Below the pieces are notes generated by a model that worked only from the letters and a program-made list of their open reading frames with translations, did no database searches and was not told where the DNA came from. Of a stretch of 64,000 nt of DNA, positions 1 through 8,599 are shown piece after piece. Source of the DNA: Companilactobacillus futsaii JCM 17355 (GTDB lineage Bacteria; Bacillota; Bacilli; Lactobacillales; Lactobacillaceae); assembly GCF_001435505.1 (NCBI RefSeq), contig NZ_AZDO01000039.1:1-64000 (forward strand), in the 5' to 3' direction. The translations under genes and the position numbers were made by a program. Position 1 is the first letter of the stretch, and each line of letters begins with the position of its first letter.

Positions 1-162
1 TTTATGGAAAATATTAAGTTTTAAAAAATGTTCGGTTATTTCTTGCAATCTGCCTTTTATAAAAAATGGTATATTGCGTATGTTTCGCTATTCGGTATTT
101 TTATATATTTATCCATGCTAAACTATTACAGAACAGATAAAAGAAAGAAGGATTTAATAATA

Positions 163-642
163 ATGAAAATCTATTTTGCCAACGGATTGTTTGCTTTGGC
201 TGACCGTATGTTTAACGAATATGTAGTTGAGAAGATCAGAAAGATGGACAATAACATCGAAGTCTATCTTCCCCAAGAAAATGGCGACATTAATGACAAA
301 ATGAATTACGCTGATTCAATTAAAATTGCTCAAGAAGACAATAAAGAACTTCTTTCTTCTGACTTAGTAGTAGCTATCTTAGATGGTGACACAATGGACG
401 ACGGCGTGGCCTCAGAAATTGGTCTGGCTTTCGGTAAAGAAATACCTGTCATCGGTGTTTATACTGACCTACGTCAACATGGTTTTGAAAACCCTGAAAA
501 GCTTGAGGCCGTTAAGACTATCGGGGAAAATCCATTCGCATATATTAACAATTATACGATTGGTTTGATCAAAATGAATGGCATGATGGTCAACAACATT
601 GACGACATGCTTGAAGGAATTAAAAAATATTCAGAAAAATAA
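163..642 (+). CDS. nucleoside 2-deoxyribosyltransferase family protein
   Basis: A 159-aa protein matching the small cytosolic nucleoside 2-deoxyribosyltransferase fold, which swaps the base on deoxyribonucleosides in purine and pyrimidine salvage. The motif LDGDTMDDGVASEIGLA (about residues 73-89) carries the paired acidic residues and a Glu at 85 that aligns with the family nucleophile. The N-terminal MKIYFANGLF matches the usual first strand of the family. The frame stays open upstream to 28, but ATG 163 is chosen because an AAGAAGGA site lies just before it and the length then equals the family norm (about 155-165 aa). Substrate class (purine-only or purine/pyrimidine) cannot be read from the sequence. 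Confidence 0.8.
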   Translation: MKIYFANGLFALADRMFNEYVVEKIRKMDNNIEVYLPQENGDINDKMNYADSIKIAQEDNKELLSSDLVVAILDGDTMDDGVASEIGLAFGKEIPVIGVYTDLRQHGFENPEKLEAVKTIGENPFAYINNYTIGLIKMNGMMVNNIDDMLEGIKKYSEK

Positions 643-652
643 TTAATGTTTT

Positions 653-681
653 TTGACTATTTTGTATTTCAATACTATTAC
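653..681 (+). promoter_or_regulatory. putative sigma-A promoter for the SLAP/3D protein
   Basis: TTGACT (653-658), a 17-base spacer and TATTAC (676-681). It would give a leader of about 135 nt before the secreted protein gene at 825. Seen by eye only; start site not known. Confidence 0.45.
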
Positions 682-824
682 GTACCTTTTACAGTTCAGT
701 TATAACTAATTTACAGTTGGGTTATATTCAACATTTCTTGGTCTAGACGTTATATGATTATTTCCGTTGAGAAAATTAATAAAAACAAATACAAGTTTTT
801 ATAATTCGGGGGAATCGTTTTATA

Positions 825-1613
825 ATGAAGATCAAAAAAATTGCAGCATCCATACTAACAGTTACAACACTTGCACTCGTAGGAATTACTACACAAGTAC
901 AAACTGCTAATGCCGCAGTTTCATCAATCGATACTAGTAGTGTTATCTATATTACAAATAACAATGGGGCACAACTTTACTCATTGTCAAATGATACAAT
1001 GTCCACAACAAGTCGTAGTCTAGCTAACAAATCAGCTTGGATTACTAATAAAATCACTAATGTTAGTGGCGTAACTTATTATCAAGTAGCCACAAACTCA
1101 TGGGTTGCTGCTACTGACCTTTCTACTGAAGCTCCAGCAGTTGCTTTAGATAAAGATATGTACGTTAAAGGTAATGGTGGCGTAAACCTTTATGATGCAC
1201 CAAATGGAAGTTATGTTGGTTCAGTAAACGGTGGCTCTACTGTTCACGTTTATGAAAGCAAAACTGATGCCAATGGTACTACTTGGTACGATGTTGGTAA
1301 AAGTCGCTGGATCAATGGTGAATATCTTTCAAACGATAACGTTAAGCAAACTTTGACAATGTCAGCTACAGCTTATGATCCTGCTGTTTTAGGTTCAAAT
1401 ATGGGCTACAGCGGTGTTGCTGCTAACCTTTCAAAATTCCCTAAGGGCACACATTTAAGAATTACTGACGGTAGTGGTAATACTTATGACCGTGTTGTTA
1501 ATGATACAGGACTATTTGCTTACAGCAATCCTAACCAATTAGACATCGCTATGCCTAATTCACAAGCATTACAATTTGGTCGTCAAAACGTTACTGTTCA
1601 AGTAATTGGCTAA
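825..1613 (+). CDS. secreted SLAP- and 3D-domain cell-wall protein
   Basis: A 262-aa exported protein. It has a signal peptide of about 30 residues (basic start, hydrophobic core, TANA-A cleavage region). Two SLAP-like wall-binding repeats follow at about 40-100 and 110-175, with the hallmark YYQVATNSWV. The C-terminal 3D domain (about 178-262) has the expected MSATAYDP start, DTG near 227 and LDIAMPN. 3D domains occur in lytic transglycosylase-like enzymes of the MltA/YuiC type, so a role in peptidoglycan remodelling is likely. The three Asp positions typical of the family appear present. Strong GGGGGAAT ribosome site upstream; single-gene unit ended by the hairpin at 1631. Confidence 0.82.
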   Translation: MKIKKIAASILTVTTLALVGITTQVQTANAAVSSIDTSSVIYITNNNGAQLYSLSNDTMSTTSRSLANKSAWITNKITNVSGVTYYQVATNSWVAATDLSTEAPAVALDKDMYVKGNGGVNLYDAPNGSYVGSVNGGSTVHVYESKTDANGTTWYDVGKSRWINGEYLSNDNVKQTLTMSATAYDPAVLGSNMGYSGVAANLSKFPKGTHLRITDGSGNTYDRVVNDTGLFAYSNPNQLDIAMPNSQALQFGRQNVTVQVIG

Positions 1614-1630
1614 AATTAAATAGACAAAAC

Positions 1631-1667
1631 AAAAGATTGAATCTGTGAGGGGGTTCAATCTTTTTTG
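1631..1667. terminator. bidirectional intrinsic terminator
   Basis: The inverted repeat AAAAGATTGAA / TTCAATCTTTT encloses a G-rich loop and is followed by a T tract, with an A tract on the other side. It can serve the gene at 825 (+) and the small gene at 1816 (-), whose stop codon lies inside it. Confidence 0.75.
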
Positions 1668-1816
1668 GTATGTTCAGCTTTTTCTTCAAAATCAAAAATG
1701 TAATGGAATAAGAATAACATCCCAATCACAAAGGCAATTATTGCAATGACTAATGGCGCAGTAATCATTATACAGAGATCAACAATAATCAAGATCAATT
1801 GTAATAGCTTTTTCAT
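1655..1816 (-). CDS. small membrane protein, unknown function
   Basis: A 53-aa protein with one long hydrophobic stretch (about residues 4-40, probably one or two membrane helices) and a charged C-terminus (FDFEEKAEHTKKD). The frame is open further upstream to 1930, but ATG 1816 is preferred because AGAGGCGAG lies at proper distance and the upstream extension runs into the terminator of the neighbouring RNA. I do not recognise the family. Confidence 0.5.
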   Translation of the reverse strand: MKKLLQLILIIVDLCIMITAPLVIAIIAFVIGMLFLFHYIFDFEEKAEHTKKD

Positions 1817-1913
1817 GGCCACTCGCCTCTTTTGATATTTACCATATTCTAAAGCGAGTTCTAGCTTTGACCCAATGATTATTGCTTGAGATTGCTGATT
1901 TGTATATAAAGAC

Positions 1914-2290
1914 AAAAAAAGAACTCCCACACTCTGGGAGTCCTCAGTTAGATATAAGTGGCAAGATGAAATTTACTGTAGTTTCATCAACTTTAAAACT
2001 TAAACATTGAATCTAAATTCTAAATCTTACTACTTGCAACATATCTTACTTTACTAACACATGTATCTTGTTCAACTAATGGATCCTAATGCAACATGTA
2101 TTGAGTTTGCGCGACTACTTAATTTAAGTCGATCTTATGTTAACTTTTGGCACTAGTCCCAAAAATGTCGTTGAACTGTACTGACTCTAACTTTCATTTG
2201 CTTTTTACTAATCTTACCAAACTTCAGAGATAAAACTTTCTTAATCAAAATCATTCAGGGCTACAGTTCCTGACACTTCATCTTTACCAC
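1914..2290 (-). ncRNA. candidate small RNA, copy 1 of a tandem pair
   Basis: About 375 nt with no credible coding frame. It is bounded on the minus strand by a promoter (-35 at 2320-2325, -10 at 2297-2302, 17-base spacer) and an intrinsic terminator (1914-1942, stem ACTCCCA/TGGGAGT then a T tract). The copy at 2363-2748 is clearly related: near-identical blocks are the 5' end (2258-2291 versus 2716-2749) and the 3' region before the terminator (1946-1991 versus 2396-2442), which folds as a GATGAAA/TTTCATC hairpin. A long-range pairing GTTCAAC (2170-2176) with GTTGAAC (2070-2076) is kept in the other copy with a G-U change. Not recognised as 6S, tmRNA, RNase P or SRP RNA. Confidence 0.6.
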
Positions 2291-2296
2291 ATCTAT

Positions 2297-2325
2297 AATA
2301 TAGCACCTTCCGTAACCGTTTACAA
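2297..2325 (-). promoter_or_regulatory. promoter with cre-like site for RNA copy 1
   Basis: TTGTAA, 17 bases, TATATT on the minus strand. The sequence TGTAAACGGTTACG (2324-2311) overlaps the -35 and matches the CcpA cre consensus TGWAANCGNTNWCA at 13 of 14 positions. This predicts carbon catabolite repression of the RNA. CcpA binding is inferred from the match only. Confidence 0.6.
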
Positions 2326-2362
2326 CTTTGATGCTGTAGACAGTATGGATTTTTTTGATACT

Positions 2363-2748
2363 AAAAAAGGACCCTCTACAATCATCGAGAGTCCCTAGTT
2401 AGATATAAGTGGTAAGATGAAATTTACTGCAGTTTCATCAACGTTAAATGAATCTAAACTTTAAATGAATCTTACTACCTGAAACATATCTTACTATATA
2501 TGAATATGCACTTTTATGTTAGTCCAACTATAGGATCCTAGCGAACTATGTATTGAGCTTGCGCGACTACTAGTTAATTAGGTCGATTTTATGTTAACTT
2601 TTTTCGCTAGTTCCTAAAATGCCGTTGAACTGTACTACCTTAATTTTTATTTGTTCTAGACTAATCCTACCATCTCCTGGAAAACGATAACATTTTCTGA
2701 ATCAAAATCTTTTTAGGGCTACAGTTCTTGACACTTCATCTTTACCAC
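2363..2748 (-). ncRNA. candidate small RNA, copy 2 of a tandem pair
   Basis: About 385 nt, related over its length to the RNA at 1914-2290 and lying just downstream of mvaS on the same strand. It has its own promoter (2755-2783) and terminator (2363-2395, stem GGACYCTC type followed by a T tract on the minus strand). Both copies also carry a six-codon ATG frame (2719-2739 here, 2261-2281 in copy 1) reading MKCQEL with one synonymous difference; it lacks a convincing ribosome site, so the RNA is called non-coding. Function unknown. Confidence 0.6.
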
Positions 2749-2754
2749 GTCTTT

Positions 2755-2783
2755 AATATAACACCTTGAGAAAGCGTTTACAA
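2755..2783 (-). promoter_or_regulatory. promoter with cre-like site for RNA copy 2
   Basis: TTGTAA, 17 bases, TATATT, the same architecture as copy 1. TGTAAACGCTTTCT (2782-2769) matches the cre consensus at 13 of 14 positions. Only 4 bases separate the -35 from the mvaS stop codon, so the RNA may also lie on a read-through tail of the mevalonate operon. Confidence 0.6.
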
Positions 2784-2787
2784 CATT

Positions 2788-3942
2788 TTACTTTAGTTTT
2801 TTATAAATTCGTTCATTTTCTTTGATTTCACTCAAATAGAACTTGTCATTAATCGTTGTTGGATCAACGATCGTATCGTTTTTATACTCGATTTGATAAA
2901 TTTTTTCGTACTCGTCAATACTGATTTTTTGACGATTATTTAGCATATCTATTAGAGCTTGTTTGTTGATAACTTGTTCAAAATCTGGTTGAATCTCAGC
3001 GCTGAACAATTCACCTACTGCACCTGATCCATAACTGAACATCAAGACATTTTCATTAGCTTGAGCACCATTAACCAAGTATGACAACAAGCCTAAATAA
3101 AGCGAACCTGTATAAAGATTACCCACATCTCGGCTGAATTTGATACTGTTTTGATAGTGTTTCGTCAATTCAGCATATTTTTCATCGGAAACTTTTCCTT
3201 CTATGGTACGTAAAGCTTTTGTTCCCATCTTTGTGTAAGGGATGTGGAAAAGCATCGTTGAAAAATTATCAGCTGTCACAGAATATTTATTTTGGAATTT
3301 AGTCCACAATGTTTGGAAGAAGTTAACGTAAACTTCATTTGAAAACTTTCCTCTTGCAAAGGCTGTTTTAGAAAAAGTTGGGCGCCAGAAATCACCGACA
3401 TTTTTCGTCATATAGACTGATTCATGATTTAATTTCAAAACTCGTGGATTTTGGCTGATCAACATGGCAACTGAACCTGCACCTTGAGTAACTTCGCCTG
3501 GAGTCTTGATTCCGTAGCGAGCAATATCAGTTGCGATGACTAGGACCTTTTTATCGGGATTCAAACTGACAAAATCATAAGCAGCTTGTAAACCAGCCGT
3601 AGCTCCGTAACAAGCTTGTTTGATTTCATAAGAACGAATGTCTTCTGGTAGATCCAACAAATCCATTAAAAAGGCAGCTGTCGATTTAGATTCGTCGACA
3701 CTACTTTCAGTTCCGACAATCATCATCCCTAAAGCTTTTTTATCATCATCTGTCAAAATACTATCAGCTGAACTAGCAGCCATCGTTACAGCATCTTGAT
3801 GGGGCAATGGAACGGCTTGTTTATCTTGGCCGATACCGATCGTAAATTTATTAGGATCGACATCTCTTCTTTTAGCTAATTCAACAATATCAATATAATC
3901 TTTTGGTACATAAAAACCTATCTTATCAATACCTATATCCAT
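2788..3942 (-). CDS. mvaS: hydroxymethylglutaryl-CoA synthase
   Basis: A 384-aa enzyme condensing acetyl-CoA with acetoacetyl-CoA to HMG-CoA in the mevalonate route to isoprenoids. The catalytic set of bacterial HMG-CoA synthases is visible: Glu79 (GTESSVDES), Cys111 (QACYGATAG) and His232 (FHIPYTKMG). Length is normal. Its ATG overlaps the mvaA stop codon (TAATG), so the two are translationally coupled. It is last in the operon thl-mvaA-mvaS. Confidence 0.96.
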   Translation of the reverse strand: MDIGIDKIGFYVPKDYIDIVELAKRRDVDPNKFTIGIGQDKQAVPLPHQDAVTMAASSADSILTDDDKKALGMMIVGTESSVDESKSTAAFLMDLLDLPEDIRSYEIKQACYGATAGLQAAYDFVSLNPDKKVLVIATDIARYGIKTPGEVTQGAGSVAMLISQNPRVLKLNHESVYMTKNVGDFWRPTFSKTAFARGKFSNEVYVNFFQTLWTKFQNKYSVTADNFSTMLFHIPYTKMGTKALRTIEGKVSDEKYAELTKHYQNSIKFSRDVGNLYTGSLYLGLLSYLVNGAQANENVLMFSYGSGAVGELFSAEIQPDFEQVINKQALIDMLNNRQKISIDEYEKIYQIEYKNDTIVDPTTINDKFYLSEIKENERIYKKLK

Positions 3943-5183
3943 TATTTTTCTCTCAATTCTTTCAAAATATTTTCAGCATTCTTGATTGTATAATCTTTAG
4001 ATCGATTCAATTTATCAGCGACTGCATGAATCTCTGGACCAATCGCACCGGCAGAAATTGCTAATGATTTACTCTGTAAGCCCATGTGACCAGCCTGAAT
4101 ACCTGTTGTGACTAAAGCTCTAATAGCTGACAAATTATTTGCTAAACCAACCGCACCAACGACTGATTGCAATTCCTGACTGTTTTTAATTTTCATAATT
4201 GCCAAACTCAATTGAGCCATTGGTAACGCCCTGATAGCACCACCGACACTACCTAATTCAATCGGCATCTTTAAAGTTCCAACTAATTGATTATTTTCTA
4301 GGTGCCACTCACTGAATGGTTGGTATTGTCCCGATTCAAAGGCAAAACTGTGGGCGGCTGCTTCTTGAGCTCTAAAATCATTTCCCGTGGCTAACAAAAC
4401 TGCATCAATGCCATTCATGATACCTTTATTGTGCGTAATTGCTCGTTTAACGGACTTTTGAGCAAAGCTGGACAATTGGACGATTCTGTCAGCAACTTGC
4501 TTACCAGTCATTTTTTTAGTCCCTAATTGGGCAAAATCGACTCGTGCTTCAACAGTAATAACTTGGCCTTGTCCACTATTGGATAAAATGCTACATAAAA
4601 CATCATCATTAGTTAATTCCACGATTTTATGAGCTGTCTTTTCTAGAATAGAATTGACCATATTGGCACCCATCGCATCAACGGTATCGATTCCTAGTTC
4701 GACTTCAGTAAATTCATCACAATGATTGAATTTCAAAGACACGACGCCACCGCCACGCTTTATTAAGCTAGGATGAGCATTTTGGGCAAAGTTAAAGATC
4801 TCAGAACTATTTTGCTCTAATTGCATAAAATGATCATCAGTAATTTTTTCTAAAACGATTTGACCATAAACAATCCGTTTAGAAGGGAAAGTTTTGAAAC
4901 CACCACTATTCTTGATCCGTTTAGCACCATTTGAAGCTGCAGCGATAACTGATGGTTCTTCAATTACCATTGGTACTAAATAATCCTTGCCATTAACAAA
5001 GAAATCGGTAGCAAATCCGTAGGGCAAACTAAAACTACCGATTTGATTTTCACTCAAACTATCAGCCAAATCTTTTGAGATAGTCTGACGTTTTAACAAT
5101 AAATCAGCTTGTCTTTTATTAAGATAATTATTATTTAATAAATAATCGATTCTTTGTTCTAAAGTTAACTCATAGATTTTCAT
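3942..5183 (-). CDS. mvaA: hydroxymethylglutaryl-CoA reductase, class II
   Basis: A 413-aa degradative-type (class II) HMG-CoA reductase that makes mevalonate from HMG-CoA. Visible are catalytic Glu76 (EEPSVIAAAS), the dinucleotide motif DAMGANMVN (169-177), Lys253, Asp269 (GND) and His366 near the C-terminus (GHMGLQSKSL). The frame extends upstream to 5222, but ATG 5183 gives the family N-terminus (MKIYELTLEQR). It overlaps the thl stop by 14 bases. Cofactor preference is not deducible here. Confidence 0.95.
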   Translation of the reverse strand: MKIYELTLEQRIDYLLNNNYLNKRQADLLLKRQTISKDLADSLSENQIGSFSLPYGFATDFFVNGKDYLVPMVIEEPSVIAAASNGAKRIKNSGGFKTFPSKRIVYGQIVLEKITDDHFMQLEQNSSEIFNFAQNAHPSLIKRGGGVVSLKFNHCDEFTEVELGIDTVDAMGANMVNSILEKTAHKIVELTNDDVLCSILSNSGQGQVITVEARVDFAQLGTKKMTGKQVADRIVQLSSFAQKSVKRAITHNKGIMNGIDAVLLATGNDFRAQEAAAHSFAFESGQYQPFSEWHLENNQLVGTLKMPIELGSVGGAIRALPMAQLSLAIMKIKNSQELQSVVGAVGLANNLSAIRALVTTGIQAGHMGLQSKSLAISAGAIGPEIHAVADKLNRSKDYTIKNAENILKELREK

Positions 5184-6333
5184 TAAGTTCGACACCCATA
5201 GCCATGCCCATACCGCCACCAATGCACAGTGATGCTAAACCAGTCGTCTTATGTTCTTGTTGCAATGAGTTGATCAAAGTAGCAATCATTCTCGTACCGG
5301 TTGCTCCAAGGGGATGACCTAAGGCAATTGCCCCTCCGTAAATATTTAATTTATCATTAGGAATCTCTAAGTCACGACCGACGGCAACTGCCTGGGCTGC
5401 AAAAGCTTCATTAACTTCAAATAAGTCGTAATCTGCTAAGTCAGTTTGATAACGTTTGAAATACTTTTTGATTGCATAATAAGGTGCATAGCCCATATAG
5501 TTAGGGTCAATCCCAACTTCTGTGTAACCAGTAATTTGGGCTACATAATCTAAACCTAATTCTTTAGCACGACTAGCTCTCATCAAAATCAAAGCAGCTG
5601 CTCCATCGTTGATTGGTGAGGAGTTACCAGCTGTAACAGTTCCCTTTTTGTCAAAAACTGTTCTCAACTTGCCCATCTGTTCCAAAGTTGTAGTTGGACG
5701 AATTGATTGATCCGTTGTGATTTCTTCGCCGTTAACTTCGATAGGAATAATTTCTCGTGCTAGTTTAGATTCTGCTTTATGAGCTCTTTGATGTGACTGC
5801 AAGGCAAATTCATCCTGTTGCTCTCTAGTGATATGGAATTTTTTAGCAACATTTTCAGCCGTTAACCCCATTGGCAAGTGACTGAAAGCATCGTTTAAAC
5901 CGTCATTGAACAAAGCGTCAGACAACTTTGGAGAAACTTCCATCTTGCCAGTTCTTGGTGCGTAAAACGGAGCGTTTGACATGCTTTCAACTCCACCACT
6001 GACAACGATATCAGCATTACCCATCGTAATGGCTGAGATTCCTTCATAAACAGCTTTCATTCCTGAACCGCAAACTTGATTGACAGTCATAGCTGTAGCA
6101 TCGACACGCCCACCAGCATTTAGTTCAATCTGTCTAGCAGTGTTTTGTCCCATACCAGTCTGATAAACATTTCCAAAAATAAATTGATCGACTAATTTGG
6201 GGTCGAGATGGTTCTTTTTTAACAATTTAGAAACTAATTGTGTTCCTAATTGAACTGCTGTCAAATCAGCGAATTGACCTCTGAATTTGCCGATGGCAGT
6301 TCTCTTTGCGTCTATAATTACTATTGGATCCAT
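5170..6333 (-). CDS. thl: acetyl-CoA acetyltransferase (thiolase)
   Basis: A 387-aa biosynthetic thiolase joining two acetyl-CoA to acetoacetyl-CoA, the first step feeding mvaA/mvaS. Nucleophile Cys88 sits in VNQVCGSGMKAV, and the second catalytic pair is His340 (ALGHPLGATG) and Cys370 (CIGGGMG). First gene of the mevalonate operon; ribosome site GAAGGGA precedes the ATG. No riboswitch or leader is evident in the 94 bases to the divergent small gene. Confidence 0.95.
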   Translation of the reverse strand: MDPIVIIDAKRTAIGKFRGQFADLTAVQLGTQLVSKLLKKNHLDPKLVDQFIFGNVYQTGMGQNTARQIELNAGGRVDATAMTVNQVCGSGMKAVYEGISAITMGNADIVVSGGVESMSNAPFYAPRTGKMEVSPKLSDALFNDGLNDAFSHLPMGLTAENVAKKFHITREQQDEFALQSHQRAHKAESKLAREIIPIEVNGEEITTDQSIRPTTTLEQMGKLRTVFDKKGTVTAGNSSPINDGAAALILMRASRAKELGLDYVAQITGYTEVGIDPNYMGYAPYYAIKKYFKRYQTDLADYDLFEVNEAFAAQAVAVGRDLEIPNDKLNIYGGAIALGHPLGATGTRMIATLINSLQQEHKTTGLASLCIGGGMGMAMGVELNENL

Positions 6334-6427
6334 ATTTCATGTCCCTTCAAACTTGGTAAAATATCCTTAAGCCTTAATAATAATTTAATTAAGCAAGAAA
6401 AACAAATAAAAGTGTTGGAAATTTCTT

Positions 6428-6712
6428 ATGCGTACTATTGATTTAATCTTATTGTTAAATGATTTTAAAAAAAATAATCGAATCTTCGTAGAAACTGCCG
6501 ATAAGAATTTACCAGTCGTTGATATTGAAATAGTTGATGACGAGGTAATTCTCAAAACGGCCAATAATTTACACGGCCTAAAAAACTGGGAATTTTTAGT
6601 TCTACTCAACAAAAGAAAATATTACGAAATGCCAATTTTTTTCAATAATAAAAAAAGCCACCAACAACTCTTTGGTTTCAGAGTCGCTAATGACTGTTTG
6701 TTACTCGGTTAA
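6428..6712 (+). CDS. small hypothetical protein
   Basis: A 94-aa soluble protein (MRTIDLILLLND...), rich in charged residues, with no membrane segment and no motif I recognise. It lies divergent to thl and convergent with galU, whose stop codon abuts its own (6712/6713). The ribosome site (GTTGGAAA) is weak. The coding frame looks protein-like in composition. An antisense frame over the same region is rejected as lacking a start site. Confidence 0.55.
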   Translation: MRTIDLILLLNDFKKNNRIFVETADKNLPVVDIEIVDDEVILKTANNLHGLKNWEFLVLLNKRKYYEMPIFFNNKKSHQQLFGFRVANDCLLLG

Positions 6713-7627
6713 TTATTTTGATGATTTTTTAGTTGCGGGTTTTTCTTCGGCTTGAATTTTTTTAGCCAAATCAAGAATATAAGGTTTTAATTCATCCTTA
6801 ACTTCAGGGTGAGTCATTCCATATTCAATATTAGTCTTAACGTAACCAAACTTGTTACCGACATCGTATCTTTGGCCTTTAAATTCGTGAGCAAAGACAC
6901 GTTGAGTCTTGTTCATACGGTCAATAGCATCTGTTAATTGAATTTCGTTACCAGCACCTGGTTTTTGAGTTGCTAATAAGTCAAAAATTTCTGGAGTTAA
7001 CAAATAACGACCAATAATAGCTAAATTACTTGGAGCTTCCTCGACTTTTGGTTTTTCAACGAATTGTTTAACATTGAACAAGCCTGGTTCATTTTCACCT
7101 TCAGGGTCAATAACACCGTATTTTGAAACATCCTTTTCTGGGACTCTCATAACGGCAATTGTTGAAGCATGAGTCTTTTCATAGTCTTCAATCAATTGTT
7201 TTGTCAAAGGAACCTTATCCTTCATCAAATCGTCACCTAACATAACTACGAAAGGTTCATCGGCGATAAATGATCTAGCTTGAGCAACAGCGTCTCCCAA
7301 CCCATTTGGATGAGCTTGACGACTGTAATACAAGTTAACCCCAAGGCTAGTTGTATCTTGTACGACTTTCAATAGTTCTGTCTTGTTTTTAGATTCAAGG
7401 TTTTGTTCCAACTCTGGTACTGAATCAAAGTGGTCTTCAATAGAACGCTTGTTTTTACCAGTAATAATCAAAATATCTTCAATACCTGATGCCTTAGCCT
7501 CTTCAACGATAAATTGAATAGTTGGCTTATCAACGATTGGTAACATTTCCTTAGCTAGAGCCTTAGTTGCTGGCAAGAATCTTGTTCCTAATCCCGCAGC
7601 TGGGATAATTGCTTTTCTGACTTTCAT
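6713..7627 (-). CDS. galU: UTP-glucose-1-phosphate uridylyltransferase
   Basis: A 304-aa nucleotidyltransferase making UDP-glucose from UTP and glucose-1-phosphate for wall polymers and glycolipids. The N-terminal nucleotide motif ([19 protein letters not shown]) and the [13 protein letters not shown] segment are typical. MLGDDLM and VEKP motifs follow. A short Lys-rich tail (KKSSK) ends the protein. Its ATG overlaps the stop of the upstream yihY-like gene (TAATG), giving the operon map-yihY-galU. Confidence 0.95.
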   Translation of the reverse strand: MKVRKAIIPAAGLGTRFLPATKALAKEMLPIVDKPTIQFIVEEAKASGIEDILIITGKNKRSIEDHFDSVPELEQNLESKNKTELLKVVQDTTSLGVNLYYSRQAHPNGLGDAVAQARSFIADEPFVVMLGDDLMKDKVPLTKQLIEDYEKTHASTIAVMRVPEKDVSKYGVIDPEGENEPGLFNVKQFVEKPKVEEAPSNLAIIGRYLLTPEIFDLLATQKPGAGNEIQLTDAIDRMNKTQRVFAHEFKGQRYDVGNKFGYVKTNIEYGMTHPEVKDELKPYILDLAKKIQAEEKPATKKSSK

Positions 7628-8586
7628 TAATTATTCTCCTTTTCATGCGACTGCAAATAACTAGTTAATCGACCAGTACTTTTCCTTAAATATGGACCAC
7701 CGAGTGATTCGGCAAAAGCAACGTTAATTGCATTTCCAAATAAAAAGATTGTCACTGACATATTCACCCACAACAAAAACACAATAATGGCACCAATCGT
7801 ACCGTAATTATCCCAAGCTGCCCCGAAGTACTTCAGATAGTACGAGAACAGTTGGGACAAACCTAAAAGACCAATACTGGTAATGATGGTTCCAGTTATT
7901 ATGTAATAAAATTTTAGACGAATATTAGGTAAAAAATAAAACAAAGCAAAAACGATCAAAATCATTATAACAATAGCGAACGGCCATTTCCAACGCGCAA
8001 ATTCATCAATCCAGCGCGAATTCACATGTAGCACCGGAATTAGCCAATTCAAAAAAAGTTGTCCGAATGTAAACGTTACAATTGCTGCTACCCCAACAAC
8101 TAATAACATTAAGGTCATCAAAAATGCTACACCACGACGAATGATGTAATTGAGGAAAGTTTTTTCAACAAAAAGACTGTTTACATCCAAACCATAAGCT
8201 TCATTCATGGTCATTTGTACAATATTCAAACCTCGAGAAATAGCCCAAAGAGCCACAATAATACCAACTGACAAGATACCTCTATTAGAATTAGACAAAA
8301 CCTTTACGATTGTCGGCAAAAAATAATGATGAAGATCGTCTGGCAAAATGAATTCAATGTAGCTGATCACGGTTGGTTTATCTAATCGTAATAGTGGAAT
8401 CAAATTTCCAACAATAATAACTGCCGGAAACAATGACAACAGGATATAGTATGTGATTGCCTTTGAAGCCATGGGTACATTCGAGTCGCTCATTGCTTGG
8501 GTAACATATTTAACGAAACCGATAAATTTCTCTTTCTTTTTTACCGATTGCTTAAATAGTGGCACCTGCTGTTTATTATCATCCAT
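7627..8586 (-). CDS. YihY/BrkB family membrane protein
   Basis: A 319-aa integral membrane protein of the YihY/UPF0761 (BrkB-like) family with about six hydrophobic helices, the conserved [21 protein letters not shown] segment near the middle of the N-terminal half, and a conserved glycine-rich [19 protein letters not shown] region near the C-terminus. ATG 8586 is chosen over an upstream in-frame start because GGTGA precedes it and it clears the map stop codon. Substrate unknown. Confidence 0.85.
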   Translation of the reverse strand: MDDNKQQVPLFKQSVKKKEKFIGFVKYVTQAMSDSNVPMASKAITYYILLSLFPAVIIVGNLIPLLRLDKPTVISYIEFILPDDLHHYFLPTIVKVLSNSNRGILSVGIIVALWAISRGLNIVQMTMNEAYGLDVNSLFVEKTFLNYIIRRGVAFLMTLMLLVVGVAAIVTFTFGQLFLNWLIPVLHVNSRWIDEFARWKWPFAIVIMILIVFALFYFLPNIRLKFYYIITGTIITSIGLLGLSQLFSYYLKYFGAAWDNYGTIGAIIVFLLWVNMSVTIFLFGNAINVAFAESLGGPYLRKSTGRLTSYLQSHEKENN

Positions 8587-8599
8587 TATTTCACCAACA

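Noticed and set aside
1905-2790. Reading the 1.9-2.8 kb repeats as decayed insertion sequences
   Set aside because: No transposase remnants or terminal inverted repeats; promoters and terminators are preserved instead.
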